Part shown: piece by piece, positions 17,127-22,659 of the stretch
Numbering within the stretch: the first letter of the stretch is position 1
How the letters are laid out: each line of letters opens with the position of its first letter
The notes under the pieces: model-generated
Told to the model about the DNA's origin: nothing
The model's input: the letters and a program-made list of their open reading frames with translations, nothing else
Database searches by the model: none
Origin: Geodermatophilaceae bacterium
Lineage (GTDB): Bacteria; Actinomycetota; Actinomycetes; Mycobacteriales; Geodermatophilaceae
NCBI GenBank assembly: GCA_013696785.1
Contig: JACCXW010000007.1
Location: 1-22,659 of the forward strand
Length of the DNA stretch: 22,659 bases
Direction of reading: 5' to 3'
Position numbers and translations under genes: made by a program

Positions 17127-18047
17127 ATGCTGATCGGGTTCGGCGTACCGGTATCAGGCTCCTGGGCGACGCCCGAGGGGCAGCAACTGGTGGTGCAGCG
17201 GGCGGAGGAACTCGGCTACCACTCGGTGTGGACGTTCCAGCGGCTGCTGATCCCGGCCGACGCCGAGGACGGCCGCTGGGCCGAGGTCTACCAGAGCGTC
17301 CAGGACCCCATCGTCACGCTGGCCTACCTGGCCGGCATGACGGAGCGGATCCGGCTCGGGGTCGCCGTGCTGAACATCCCGTTCATGGCGCCGGTCGTGC
17401 TCGCCAAGCAGCTGACGACGCTCGATCTGGTCTCGCACGGTCGGCTGGATGTCGGGCTGGGTCTGGGCTGGGCGCCGGAGGAGTTCACCGCTGCCGGTGT
17501 GGGCTTTCCGGGACGCGGGCGGCGGGCGGAGGAGTTCATCGATGCGTTGCGCGGCATCTGGACCGAGGAGGTGACGCAGTTCCAGGGGGAGTTCTATGAG
17601 ATCCCGTCCTCCCGGGTGGAGCCCAAGCCGGCGCAGCAGCCACATCCACCGCTCCTGCTCGGTGGGTTCGCGGAGCCGGCACTGCGCCGCGCCGGCCGGA
17701 TGGCCGACGGTTGGATCAGCAGCAGCCGCGCCGACCTCAGCAAGATCGGGGAGTCAATCGACACCATCAAGCGGGCCGCGGTGGACGCCGGCCGTGACCC
17801 GTCGATGCTGCGGTTCGTGTGCCGCGGCGTCGTACAGGTCCGGCCCGGCGGCTCGGCAGACCGGCGGCCGCTCACCGGCTCGATCGAGGAGATCCGCGGC
17901 GACCTCGACGACCTGGCCGGTGAAGGCCTGACAGAGGTGTTCATCGACCTCAACTACGACCCGGAGATCGGCTCACGGTCCGCCGAGGCCGCCGAGTCGC
18001 TGCGGCGGGCCGAGGACGTGCTGGCCGCCTTCGCTCCCTCGCCCTGA
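17127..18047 (+). CDS. LLM-class, probably F420-dependent oxidoreductase
   Basis: This 306-residue TIM-barrel protein belongs to the bacterial luciferase-like monooxygenase superfamily. It begins MLIGFGVPVSG and continues with the flavin/F420-barrel segments RAEELGYHSVWTFQRL, RIRLGVAVLNIPFMAPVVLAK, LDLVSHGRLDVGLGLGW and a PHPPLLLGGF strand near the middle. This pattern resembles the Rv2161c-type family, whose members use coenzyme F420, but I see no motif that fixes the cofactor or substrate. GTG 17118 is an alternative start that adds three residues. The ATG is favoured by a -10 box seven bases upstream. The gene is divergent from purS and convergent with a decayed esterase, so its pathway cannot be inferred from neighbours. 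Confidence 0.88.
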   Translation: MLIGFGVPVSGSWATPEGQQLVVQRAEELGYHSVWTFQRLLIPADAEDGRWAEVYQSVQDPIVTLAYLAGMTERIRLGVAVLNIPFMAPVVLAKQLTTLDLVSHGRLDVGLGLGWAPEEFTAAGVGFPGRGRRAEEFIDALRGIWTEEVTQFQGEFYEIPSSRVEPKPAQQPHPPLLLGGFAEPALRRAGRMADGWISSSRADLSKIGESIDTIKRAAVDAGRDPSMLRFVCRGVVQVRPGGSADRRPLTGSIEEIRGDLDDLAGEGLTEVFIDLNYDPEIGSRSAEAAESLRRAEDVLAAFAPSP

Positions 18048-18061
18048 TCCCTGACAGGCCG

Positions 18062-18579
18062 CTACGGCAGCGAGTGCTGTTCGAAGAGGTCCCGGTCGAC
18101 GGAGGTCTGGGACGGCTCCCCACAGCCGGCACCCCGGCGCCACAGGTCCACGCCGTCCGTGAAGTCCTGATAGCTCGAGTCCGTTCCGCCAAGGAACGTG
18201 ATGACGCTGGGAGGCGGCGAAGGGACTGCTGCGGCCGGGTCGGGCACCGCCGGATCCGGGAAGGAGCCACCGCTCACCGGAGCGACCGCGGCGAAGGTCC
18301 CAGGGCTACGCACCCGCGCCGTCGTGGCTGTCGACGTAGACGACGAGGAAGCCAGCGTCGTCCGCGACCGCATCGAAGCGGGTCATCGTCCGCATGGCCT
18401 CGACGGTCCCGCGGTCCAGGCCAGCATCACCACGACCGGGAGCGGGCGGAGCAGCTGTGGTGGATTGGAGGGTCGGAGGCCGCCGGCGCCAAGGTATTGC
18501 CCTCGCCTTCGCAGCTACCGACGAGCGCTGTCACCGCGACCGCGATCGAGACCCAGCCCAGCCGTCCGCGACGTGTCAT
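18062..18579 (-). pseudogene. Decayed secreted esterase (PHB depolymerase/LpqP-like)
   Basis: No single frame is intact, but consecutive pieces in different frames read as one alpha/beta-hydrolase. The ATG at 18579 opens a lipoprotein-like signal, MTRRGRLGWVSIAVAVTALV then GSC, and this frame stops at 18427. A second frame gives RPLPVVVMLAW, the strand that normally leads to the HG oxyanion motif. A third gives MTRFDAVADDAGFLVVYVDS and stops. The last frame gives FAAVAPVSGG, VITFLGGTD and a DGVDLWRRGAGCGEP segment before its stop at 18062. These segments match extracellular PHB-depolymerase-like esterases in the right order. The GxSxG nucleophile region between DSHDGAG and FAAVAPVSG is missing, as is the C-terminal catalytic His region. 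The gene must be inactive. A merely unusual small gene at 18062-18373 is the less likely alternative. Confidence 0.75.
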
Positions 18580-18632
18580 CCGGACCGAGCACCCCGCCGA
18601 CGGCTACGCGGCACTGCCGCGGGTACCGGACT

Positions 18633-18654
18633 CAACCGCGAGATCACGCGGTTG
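18633..18654. terminator. Hairpin across the stop of the CsbD-like gene
   Basis: CAACCGCG (18633-18640) and CGCGGTTG (18647-18654) are perfect complements around a six-base loop that contains the stop codon (18644-18646). It could be a terminator without U-tract for the CsbD-like gene. Confidence 0.4.
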
Positions 18655-18826
18655 TGTTCGGCTTGTGCTCTCGGGCGTCCAGTTCCGCCTCGCGCTCGCG
18701 GGCGGCGTCTGCCTCCGCCTCGCCGTCGAGTTCCAGCGCCTCGTTGCCGTAGGCCTCCCCGACGTGTTCCTTGAACTCGCCGACGACCTCCTCGACCTTG
18801 TTCTTTGCCTTGTCGATGAAGCTCAT
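18644..18826 (-). CDS. CsbD-like small stress protein
   Basis: The 60-residue acidic, helical peptide starts MSFIDKAKNKVEEVVGEFKE, continues VGEAYGNEALELDGEAEADA and ends in a charged tail. The K-x-K-x-x-E-x-x-G-x-x-K/KE pattern with a following GN is that of CsbD-family proteins, which accumulate during general stress and have no known enzymatic role. A GGGAGG ribosome site lies five bases before the ATG, and TAGGCT at 18852-18857 is a likely -10 box. The gene appears monocistronic, with a hairpin at its end. CsbD members vary widely, so family placement is likely but not certain. Confidence 0.82.
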   Translation of the reverse strand: MSFIDKAKNKVEEVVGEFKEHVGEAYGNEALELDGEAEADAAREREAELDAREHKPNTTA

Positions 18827-18851
18827 GGGGCCTCCCGGGTTGATGCGTCCC

Positions 18852-18857
18852 AGCCTA
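18852..18857 (-). promoter_or_regulatory. Putative -10 box of the CsbD-like gene
   Basis: TAGGCT on the minus strand would start a transcript near 18845, giving a leader of about 19 bases that contains GGGAGG. No convincing -35 is seen, so a stress sigma factor cannot be inferred. Confidence 0.4.
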
Positions 18858-18888
18858 GATCCCGGTCTACGGAGCGGCGTCTTGGCGG

Positions 18889-19974
18889 TCAGGAGCCGGG
18901 AGGTACGACGCCGCCGCGACTGCCACCCGTCGCCCCGAGGCGCGCCTTCGGCGGCAGGCCGACGGGACGGGTGCGGTACCGGGCGGCCAGATCCAGGGCA
19001 GGATCCTCACCCTCGCTGATGGTCAGGCACGGCACGTCGAACGCGCAGGCCGTGCAGTGCGCCCCCGGCGACGGGTACACCGCCACCGCCGGGTCGAGCA
19101 TCTCCAGCGCCTCTGCCGCGATGAGCGTCCCCATGCCCGCGATCTCCTCGCGGGTGCGCCGGATCCGGGTCCGCCGGATCATCCCGCTGGTCTGCTGCTC
19201 CACCCGCCCGACCCCCTCCGGCTCCGGCGGGCGCCCGTACTGCCGCTGGTGCTGAGCAACGTTGCGGCCGCCGCCGCTGCCCTCGTGCTGGGGGTAGCCA
19301 CCCCGGCCCGCCCGGCCGGTCAGGGTCCCCGCCGGCGGTGCACCGTAGTCAGCGCCAATGAGGATCTCGTTGTGGATCGTGCCGGCCACGTCCATGCCGA
19401 TGTAGGTGTCCTCCCACGCCCAGCAGGCGGCCACCGACTCCTCGTCGAGCAGCAGCGATCTGATGTCCTGCCACGCGGTGACGACCTGGTGGCGGACCAC
19501 CCAGTAGACGTCGTACACGTCGATGGCGAGCAGGTCGACCCGGTCGGTGTAGACGATGCGGCGGCCGTCGGGCAGGTGCAGCCCCCGGCCGGGTTCGCCC
19601 GGATGCGGTACCAACGCCTCGACCTCGTGGTCGATCCGGATCGGCCCGAAGTCGTCCAGGCTCGGCGCCCACTCGAGGTAGCGCTCCAGCAGGGCAGTCC
19701 CGACGTCGACATTGACCGTCCGCTGCGGCGAGGACGGCTGCCCGGCGATCGAGCGCATGAACGCCTTGCGCACCAGCGGCAGCACGATTCCGCTCTGCCA
19801 GTCCCACATACCCGGGTAGTAGTAGACCGCCAGCGCGTCGCGGATCGCCGCCGCGACGTCGACCGGCGGCGTCTGCACCGGTTCCAGATTGCGCCGATGG
19901 GAGGAGCCGAAGTCCCATAGCCGCCGGCACCGTTTGTACGACGCCCGCTCCGCGGCCGTGATCCGATAGTCCAC
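18889..19974 (-). CDS. PD-(D/E)XK nuclease-like protein with four candidate Fe-S cysteines
   Basis: This 361-residue protein of unknown function shows an outline of the RecB/Cas4-type nuclease fold. The N-terminal YKRCRRLWDF carries Cys16. HEVEA follows at 116-120, DRVD at 144-147, and a strand YWVVRHQV at 157-164. The C-terminal cysteines are Cys307, Cys310 and Cys316, spaced C-x2-C-x5-C. That spacing, with one distant N-terminal cysteine, is the 4Fe-4S pattern of AddB and Cas4. The strand that should carry (D/E)-x-K reads R-H-Q, so catalysis is probably lost. Residues about 211-265 are a glycine-rich insertion. The ATG at 19974 lies three bases after the stop of the preceding gene, so the two form an operon. 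The fold assignment is inference. Confidence 0.6.
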   Translation of the reverse strand: MDYRITAAERASYKRCRRLWDFGSSHRRNLEPVQTPPVDVAAAIRDALAVYYYPGMWDWQSGIVLPLVRKAFMRSIAGQPSSPQRTVNVDVGTALLERYLEWAPSLDDFGPIRIDHEVEALVPHPGEPGRGLHLPDGRRIVYTDRVDLLAIDVYDVYWVVRHQVVTAWQDIRSLLLDEESVAACWAWEDTYIGMDVAGTIHNEILIGADYGAPPAGTLTGRAGRGGYPQHEGSGGGRNVAQHQRQYGRPPEPEGVGRVEQQTSGMIRRTRIRRTREEIAGMGTLIAAEALEMLDPAVAVYPSPGAHCTACAFDVPCLTISEGEDPALDLAARYRTRPVGLPPKARLGATGGSRGGVVPPGS

Positions 19975-19977
19975 GGC

Positions 19978-20340
19978 TCAGTGCCCCAACGGCTGCGGCT
20001 CGGCAGCCGGCCGAACGCCGAAGAGGTCAGGCCCACCCGAGGGCCCGGCACTCAATGGGTACGGCTCCGACAGCGGCCACCGGCACCGGTCGCCGCCGGC
20101 CATCGACTCCATCTCATCGAGCATGTCCTGGCAGAACGCCTCGAACCGGACGGGATCGGCGCCCGGCCAGTTCCCGGAGAAGTACATCCAGACGTCGGCG
20201 CCCGCGCTGGACGGCGGCAGCCCGGCACCCTGGACGACGACATGCCACGCGTACGCCGTACCGCGGCGTTCGACGTACACGGTGTCCTCGGGGGTGGGGG
20301 CGGCCTGCGCCAAGGCTGCGAACAGTTCGGTCCGATCCAT
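19978..20340 (-). CDS. Conserved-looking hypothetical protein, partner of the nuclease-like gene
   Basis: This 120-residue protein is one I do not recognise. It begins MDRTELFAALAQAAPTPEDT and contains aromatic-rich segments YAWHVVVQGAG and VWMYFSGNWPG. A FEAFCQDMLDEMESM helix follows, and it finishes in a proline/glycine-rich tail. There is no signal peptide or membrane helix, so it is probably cytoplasmic. I chose ATG 20340; a GTG at 20349 is also possible, and a GGGGGGT purine-rich run lies upstream of both. TAGCCT at 20361-20366 is a candidate -10 box. Its stop is three bases before the start of the four-cysteine nuclease-like gene. The two are very likely co-expressed and may act together. 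Confidence 0.75.
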   Translation of the reverse strand: MDRTELFAALAQAAPTPEDTVYVERRGTAYAWHVVVQGAGLPPSSAGADVWMYFSGNWPGADPVRFEAFCQDMLDEMESMAGGDRCRWPLSEPYPLSAGPSGGPDLFGVRPAAEPQPLGH

Positions 20341-20360
20341 CGGGCCCACCCCCCGGCGTC

Positions 20361-20366
20361 AGGCTA
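20361..20366 (-). promoter_or_regulatory. Putative -10 box of the two-gene hypothetical operon
   Basis: TAGCCT on the minus strand lies 20 bases before the ATG at 20340, in the short gap after the acyl-CoA dehydrogenase stop. It would give the operon its own transcript. Confidence 0.35.
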
Positions 20367-20370
20367 CCGA

Positions 20371-21519
20371 TCAGACGGGGTGGCGGGCGATGAGTTGCCG
20401 GGTGATCACCTGGCGCTGGATCTCGTTCGTACCCTCGCCGACGATCATCAGCGGCGCGTCGCGGAAGTACCGCTCGATGTCGAACTCGGTCGAGTAGCCG
20501 TAGCCGCCGTGTATCCGCATGGCATCAAGGCAGATCTCCATGCATGCCTCGGAGGCGAACAGCTTCGCCATGCCGGCCTCGAGATCGGCCCGTTCCCCCG
20601 CGTCCAGCCGTCGCGCGGCCTGCACCGCGAGCAACCGCGCCGCTTCCAGCTTCGTGGCCATGTCCGCGAGATAGTTGCCGATCGACTGGTGCTGCCAGAT
20701 CGGCTTGCCGAAGGCGTGCCGCTGCTGCGCGTACCGCAACGAGTCCTCCAGCGCCGCCCGCGCCACGCCGATCGCGCGGCCGGCCACCTGGATCCGGCCG
20801 AGTTCCAACCCGCGCATCATCTGCGAGAAACCCGCGCCCTCCGCGCCGCCGAGCAGCACGTCCGCCGGCACCCGGCAGTCGACGAAGCTCAACTCGCAGG
20901 ACTCCACGCCGCGGTATCCGAGTTTCCCGAGGTCCCCGGAGACGGTTAATCCGGCGGTCGGTTCGACGAGCAGGATCGAGATGCCCCGGTACGGCGGATC
21001 GGCGGCAGGGTCGGTCTTGCACAACACCGCGAGCAGGCCGGAGCGGCGGGCATTCGTGATCCAGGTCTTGGCGCCGTCGATGACGTAGGACGCCCCGTCC
21101 CGGCGCGCGGCAGTCCGCAGCGCCTGCAGGTCCGAACCGCCGCCCGGCTCGGTCAGCGCCATCGTCGCCCGCAGCTCGCCGGTCGCCATACGTGGCAGAT
21201 AGCGCTGGCGCTGCTGCTCGGTGCCGAACTCGGTCAGCAGCCGGGTCACGACACTGTGCCCGCCTACCGCGCCGGCCAGGCTCATCCAGCCGCGGGCAAG
21301 TTCTTCGGTGACCCGCAGGTAGCACTCGGTGGAGACGTGCACCTCGCCATACGGCGGGGGCACGCACAAACCGAAGACCCCGAGCGCCTTCATCCGCTCG
21401 ATGAATTCCTCGGGATACCCGCCGGAGTGCTCGATCTCCCGAACCCGCGGCCGTACGTCGGTGTCCACGAAGCGGGCGACGACCTCTACCACGGCTTCCT
21501 CTTCGCTGCTCAGCCCCAC
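20371..21519 (-). CDS. Acyl-CoA dehydrogenase
   Basis: This flavoprotein has 382 residues, normal for the family, and should form a trans-2,3 double bond in an acyl-CoA and pass electrons to ETF. The N-terminal helical domain is followed by the signatures ATMALTEPGGGSDLQAL and IDGAKTWITNA. The C-terminal domain has RHAFGKPIWQHQSIGNYLADMA and a RIHGGYGYSTEFDIERYFRD segment. The catalytic base is Glu362 in EGTNEIQR, the same position as in medium- and short-chain enzymes. Chain-length specificity is not readable. The GTG start at 21519 has TAGGGT six bases upstream, suggesting leaderless expression. Gene order gives no obvious partner; the acyl-CoA ligase lies 17 kb away. Confidence 0.94.
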   Translation of the reverse strand: MGLSSEEEAVVEVVARFVDTDVRPRVREIEHSGGYPEEFIERMKALGVFGLCVPPPYGEVHVSTECYLRVTEELARGWMSLAGAVGGHSVVTRLLTEFGTEQQRQRYLPRMATGELRATMALTEPGGGSDLQALRTAARRDGASYVIDGAKTWITNARRSGLLAVLCKTDPAADPPYRGISILLVEPTAGLTVSGDLGKLGYRGVESCELSFVDCRVPADVLLGGAEGAGFSQMMRGLELGRIQVAGRAIGVARAALEDSLRYAQQRHAFGKPIWQHQSIGNYLADMATKLEAARLLAVQAARRLDAGERADLEAGMAKLFASEACMEICLDAMRIHGGYGYSTEFDIERYFRDAPLMIVGEGTNEIQRQVITRQLIARHPV

Positions 21520-21525
21520 TTGGTC

Positions 21526-21531
21526 ACCCTA
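21526..21531 (-). promoter_or_regulatory. Putative -10 box of the acyl-CoA dehydrogenase gene
   Basis: TAGGGT on the minus strand is followed by GACCAA and then the GTG start at 21519. The six-base gap suits a leaderless mRNA. Confidence 0.45.
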
Positions 21532-21572
21532 GGTGCCGGTCGCTCCAGGTGCGCAGGGCAGAGTGAGGCAGC

Positions 21573-21936
21573 ATGCGGCCGGACGTCCGGGCCTGGTTCG
21601 AGCGCCGGACCTACGCCCAATCCCAGTGGACGGACAGTGAGCTGGTCGACCACATGAGCGCCCGGATCAGCGTGGTGCTGCCCGCGCTGGACGAGGAGAC
21701 ACGGTCGGCGCGATCGTCACGACGATCCGGACCGCGCTCGTCACAGTCCGGACCTCGCGGCCCTCGGCCGGATGGCCGGCCAGATTCAGCAGGTCGCGAA
21801 CGCTCGACCGGGCATGGAACGGCAGCAATCGCAGCAGCTGACCCAGTTTCACCACGGCAGCGTCGGCTACCTGCCCGTGACCACCGACGTGAGCATCACC
21901 CAGCGCCCGCCGTTGGACACAGTTCCGGCGTACCGG
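21573..21936 (+). pseudogene. gpgS: Decayed glucosyl-3-phosphoglycerate synthase
   Basis: The ATG at 21573 opens RRTYAQSQWTDSELV and SARISVVLPALDEE, the start of the GT-A glycosyltransferase domain of GpgS. After 21698 one base is missing and the frame shifts: TVGAIVTTIRTALV (21701-21742) continues the same protein one frame over. There the sequence jumps, in a third frame, to HSPDLAALGRMAGQIQQV, QQLTQF, DVSITQRPPLDTVPAYR, which is the C-terminus of GpgS. About 200 internal residues are absent, including the DxD/UDP-glucose site. About 120 codons of an enzyme of roughly 320 remain, so the product cannot work. Intact GpgS makes the precursor of glucosylglycerate and methylglucose lipopolysaccharides. 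The order and match of the pieces make this identification strong. Confidence 0.82.
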
Positions 21937-22020
21937 GGCGGCTGGAGATGCCGTGCGCCATCAGCGCTCGTCGGTGATGATGAGGTTGACCACGACGGCT
22001 TCGATGAGACGAGGGACGCC

Positions 22021-22212
22021 ATGTCAGCACCACCGATCCCGGACGACCCGAGCGGACCCGGCGACCCGATGCCGGACGGAATGCCCGAGGACCCGATCCC
22101 TGGCGATCCCATGCCCGGGGAGCCGATGCCCGGCGCGCCGTCACCCCAGGACCCCTTCGGCGACCCGCCTCAGCCCAACCCCGGGCTGCCGGCCCCGCCG
22201 ATCCTGCCCTGA
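22021..22212 (+). CDS. Small proline-rich protein
   Basis: ATG 22021, preceded by GAGGGA at 22011-22016, opens a 63-residue frame of low complexity: Pro, Asp, Gly and Met dominate, with repeated DPMPxG/GEPMPG-like units. There is no recognisable domain, signal peptide or membrane helix. The frame is continuous with the C-terminal remnant of gpgS upstream, so it may once have been a separate downstream gene or may be read as an extension of the remnant. Third-position bias is consistent with coding. I do not know its function. Confidence 0.5.
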   Translation: MSAPPIPDDPSGPGDPMPDGMPEDPIPGDPMPGEPMPGAPSPQDPFGDPPQPNPGLPAPPILP

Positions 22213-22263
22213 CTGCAGCACCGCCGTACCGCAGTCCGTTCAACCGTGCTCGTGGGGGCATGA

Positions 22264-22269
22264 GACGAT
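22264..22269 (+). promoter_or_regulatory. Putative -10 box of the MetF-like gene
   Basis: GACGAT lies six bases before the GTG at 22276, with no ribosome site, repeating the leaderless geometry of other genes here. The hexamer is a poor match at its first base. Confidence 0.3.
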
Positions 22270-22275
22270 CGCGCC

Positions 22276-22659
22276 GTGACGGCCGGCGACCCTGAAGCAC
22301 ACACGTTGGCTTCGGGGCTGGCTGAGCTGACCAGCGGTTTCAGCGTCGAGGTGACTCCGCGAGAGGCACCCAAAGTGCCGCACTTCGGCGAGGTGCTCGC
22401 GCCTGGAACCCGGGTCTACATCACATTTCTCGCGAACACGCCGTTCGAGGACACGCTGTCGCTCGCGGCCCGCGCGGTCCGCGAAGGGATGCGGCCGGTC
22501 CCCCACCTTGCCGTCCGCGCCATCCCCGACCGCGCCGCCCTGACGGGAATGGTCGCCGCGCTGGCCGGGATCGGCGTCACCGAGGTGCTCGTGGTCGCCG
22601 GGTCGGTGTCCAAGCCGGCCGGGGAGTACGAGGAGACGATGCAGGTGCTGCGCTCCGGC
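22276..22659 (+). CDS. MetF-like methylenetetrahydrofolate reductase (N-terminal part)
   Basis: A 128-codon open frame runs off the right edge. It reads FSVEVTPREAPKVPHFGEVL, LAPGTRVYITFLANTPFEDT, REGMRPVPHLAVRAIPD and LVVAGSVSKPAGEYEETM. This is the N-terminal half of the flavin-binding TIM barrel of methylenetetrahydrofolate reductase homologues, where the conserved PHLAxR motif contributes to flavin and folate binding. The version with PGTxVYxTF resembles MetF-like proteins found with betaine, choline or methyl-group demethylation pathways as well as some actinobacterial MetF. The exact role is therefore open. The start is GTG 22276. Confidence 0.8.
   Translation, partial: MTAGDPEAHTLASGLAELTSGFSVEVTPREAPKVPHFGEVLAPGTRVYITFLANTPFEDTLSLAARAVREGMRPVPHLAVRAIPDRAALTGMVAALAGIGVTEVLVVAGSVSKPAGEYEETMQVLRSG

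Noticed and set aside
18074..19255. A 393-codon open frame on the + strand
   Set aside because: It crosses the esterase remnant, the CsbD-like gene and the end of the nuclease-like gene on the opposite strand, with only arginine-rich low-information sequence.

Overview
The window is high-GC chromosomal DNA from an actinobacterium, probably a Frankia/Geodermatophilus/Sporichthya-like lineage, though I cannot fix the genus. The evidence is strong G/C third-position bias, frequent GTG starts, a MerR-type BldC regulator, a mycothiol-dependent formaldehyde dehydrogenase, an F420-type luciferase-like oxidoreductase, a gpgS remnant, and the Streptomyces-like neighbourhood bldC / vdh / DUF3073 / purM / purF / purL-purQ-purS. 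No tRNA, rRNA, CRISPR array, prophage or insertion sequence was seen.

Layout. 1-178: tail of an unidentified + strand gene and a strong hairpin. 179-1837 (-): large secreted protein of unknown function. 2082-3536 (+): AMP-forming acyl-CoA ligase. 3585-5267 (-): DUF885 zinc-peptidase-like protein. 5374-5634 (-): BldC with a His/Gln repeat tail, divergent from valine/leucine dehydrogenase (5886-6995, +) and a DUF3073 protein (7131-7325, +). 7359-10053 (-): purF then purM, with a long hairpin between them and another upstream of purF. 10137-11848 (-): S-(hydroxymethyl)mycothiol dehydrogenase and a metallo-beta-lactamase-fold hydrolase, divergent from an OFA-family MFS carrier (12028-13437, +) with an overlapping 41-residue membrane peptide (13437-13562, +). 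13549-17052 (-): tightly overlapping purS-purQ-purL plus an SCP-like gene. 17127-18047 (+): LLM oxidoreductase. 18062-18579 (-): decayed esterase. 18644-18826 (-): CsbD-like protein. 18889-20340 (-): a two-gene unit with a PD-(D/E)XK-like, four-cysteine protein. 20371-21519 (-): acyl-CoA dehydrogenase. 21573-21936 (+): decayed gpgS. 22021-22212 (+): proline-rich peptide. 22276-end (+): start of a MetF-like methylenetetrahydrofolate reductase.

How the genes work together. Most of the window is housekeeping: purine synthesis (purF, purM, purS, purQ, purL), branched-chain amino acid and acyl-CoA catabolism (vdh, acyl-CoA ligase, acyl-CoA dehydrogenase), and developmental control (BldC). Between the two purine blocks sits a possible one-carbon module: formaldehyde oxidation through mycothiol, a probable thioester hydrolase, and a divergent oxalate/formate-type carrier.

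I found no convincing new defence or mobile system. The items most worth a second look are the 41-residue OFA partner, the four-cysteine nuclease-like protein that seems to have lost its catalytic motif, the two pseudogenes with reconstructable lesions, the BldC tail repeat, and the two long inverted repeats flanking purF. Several genes also show a -10-like box 6-7 bases before the start codon, which suggests leaderless mRNAs.
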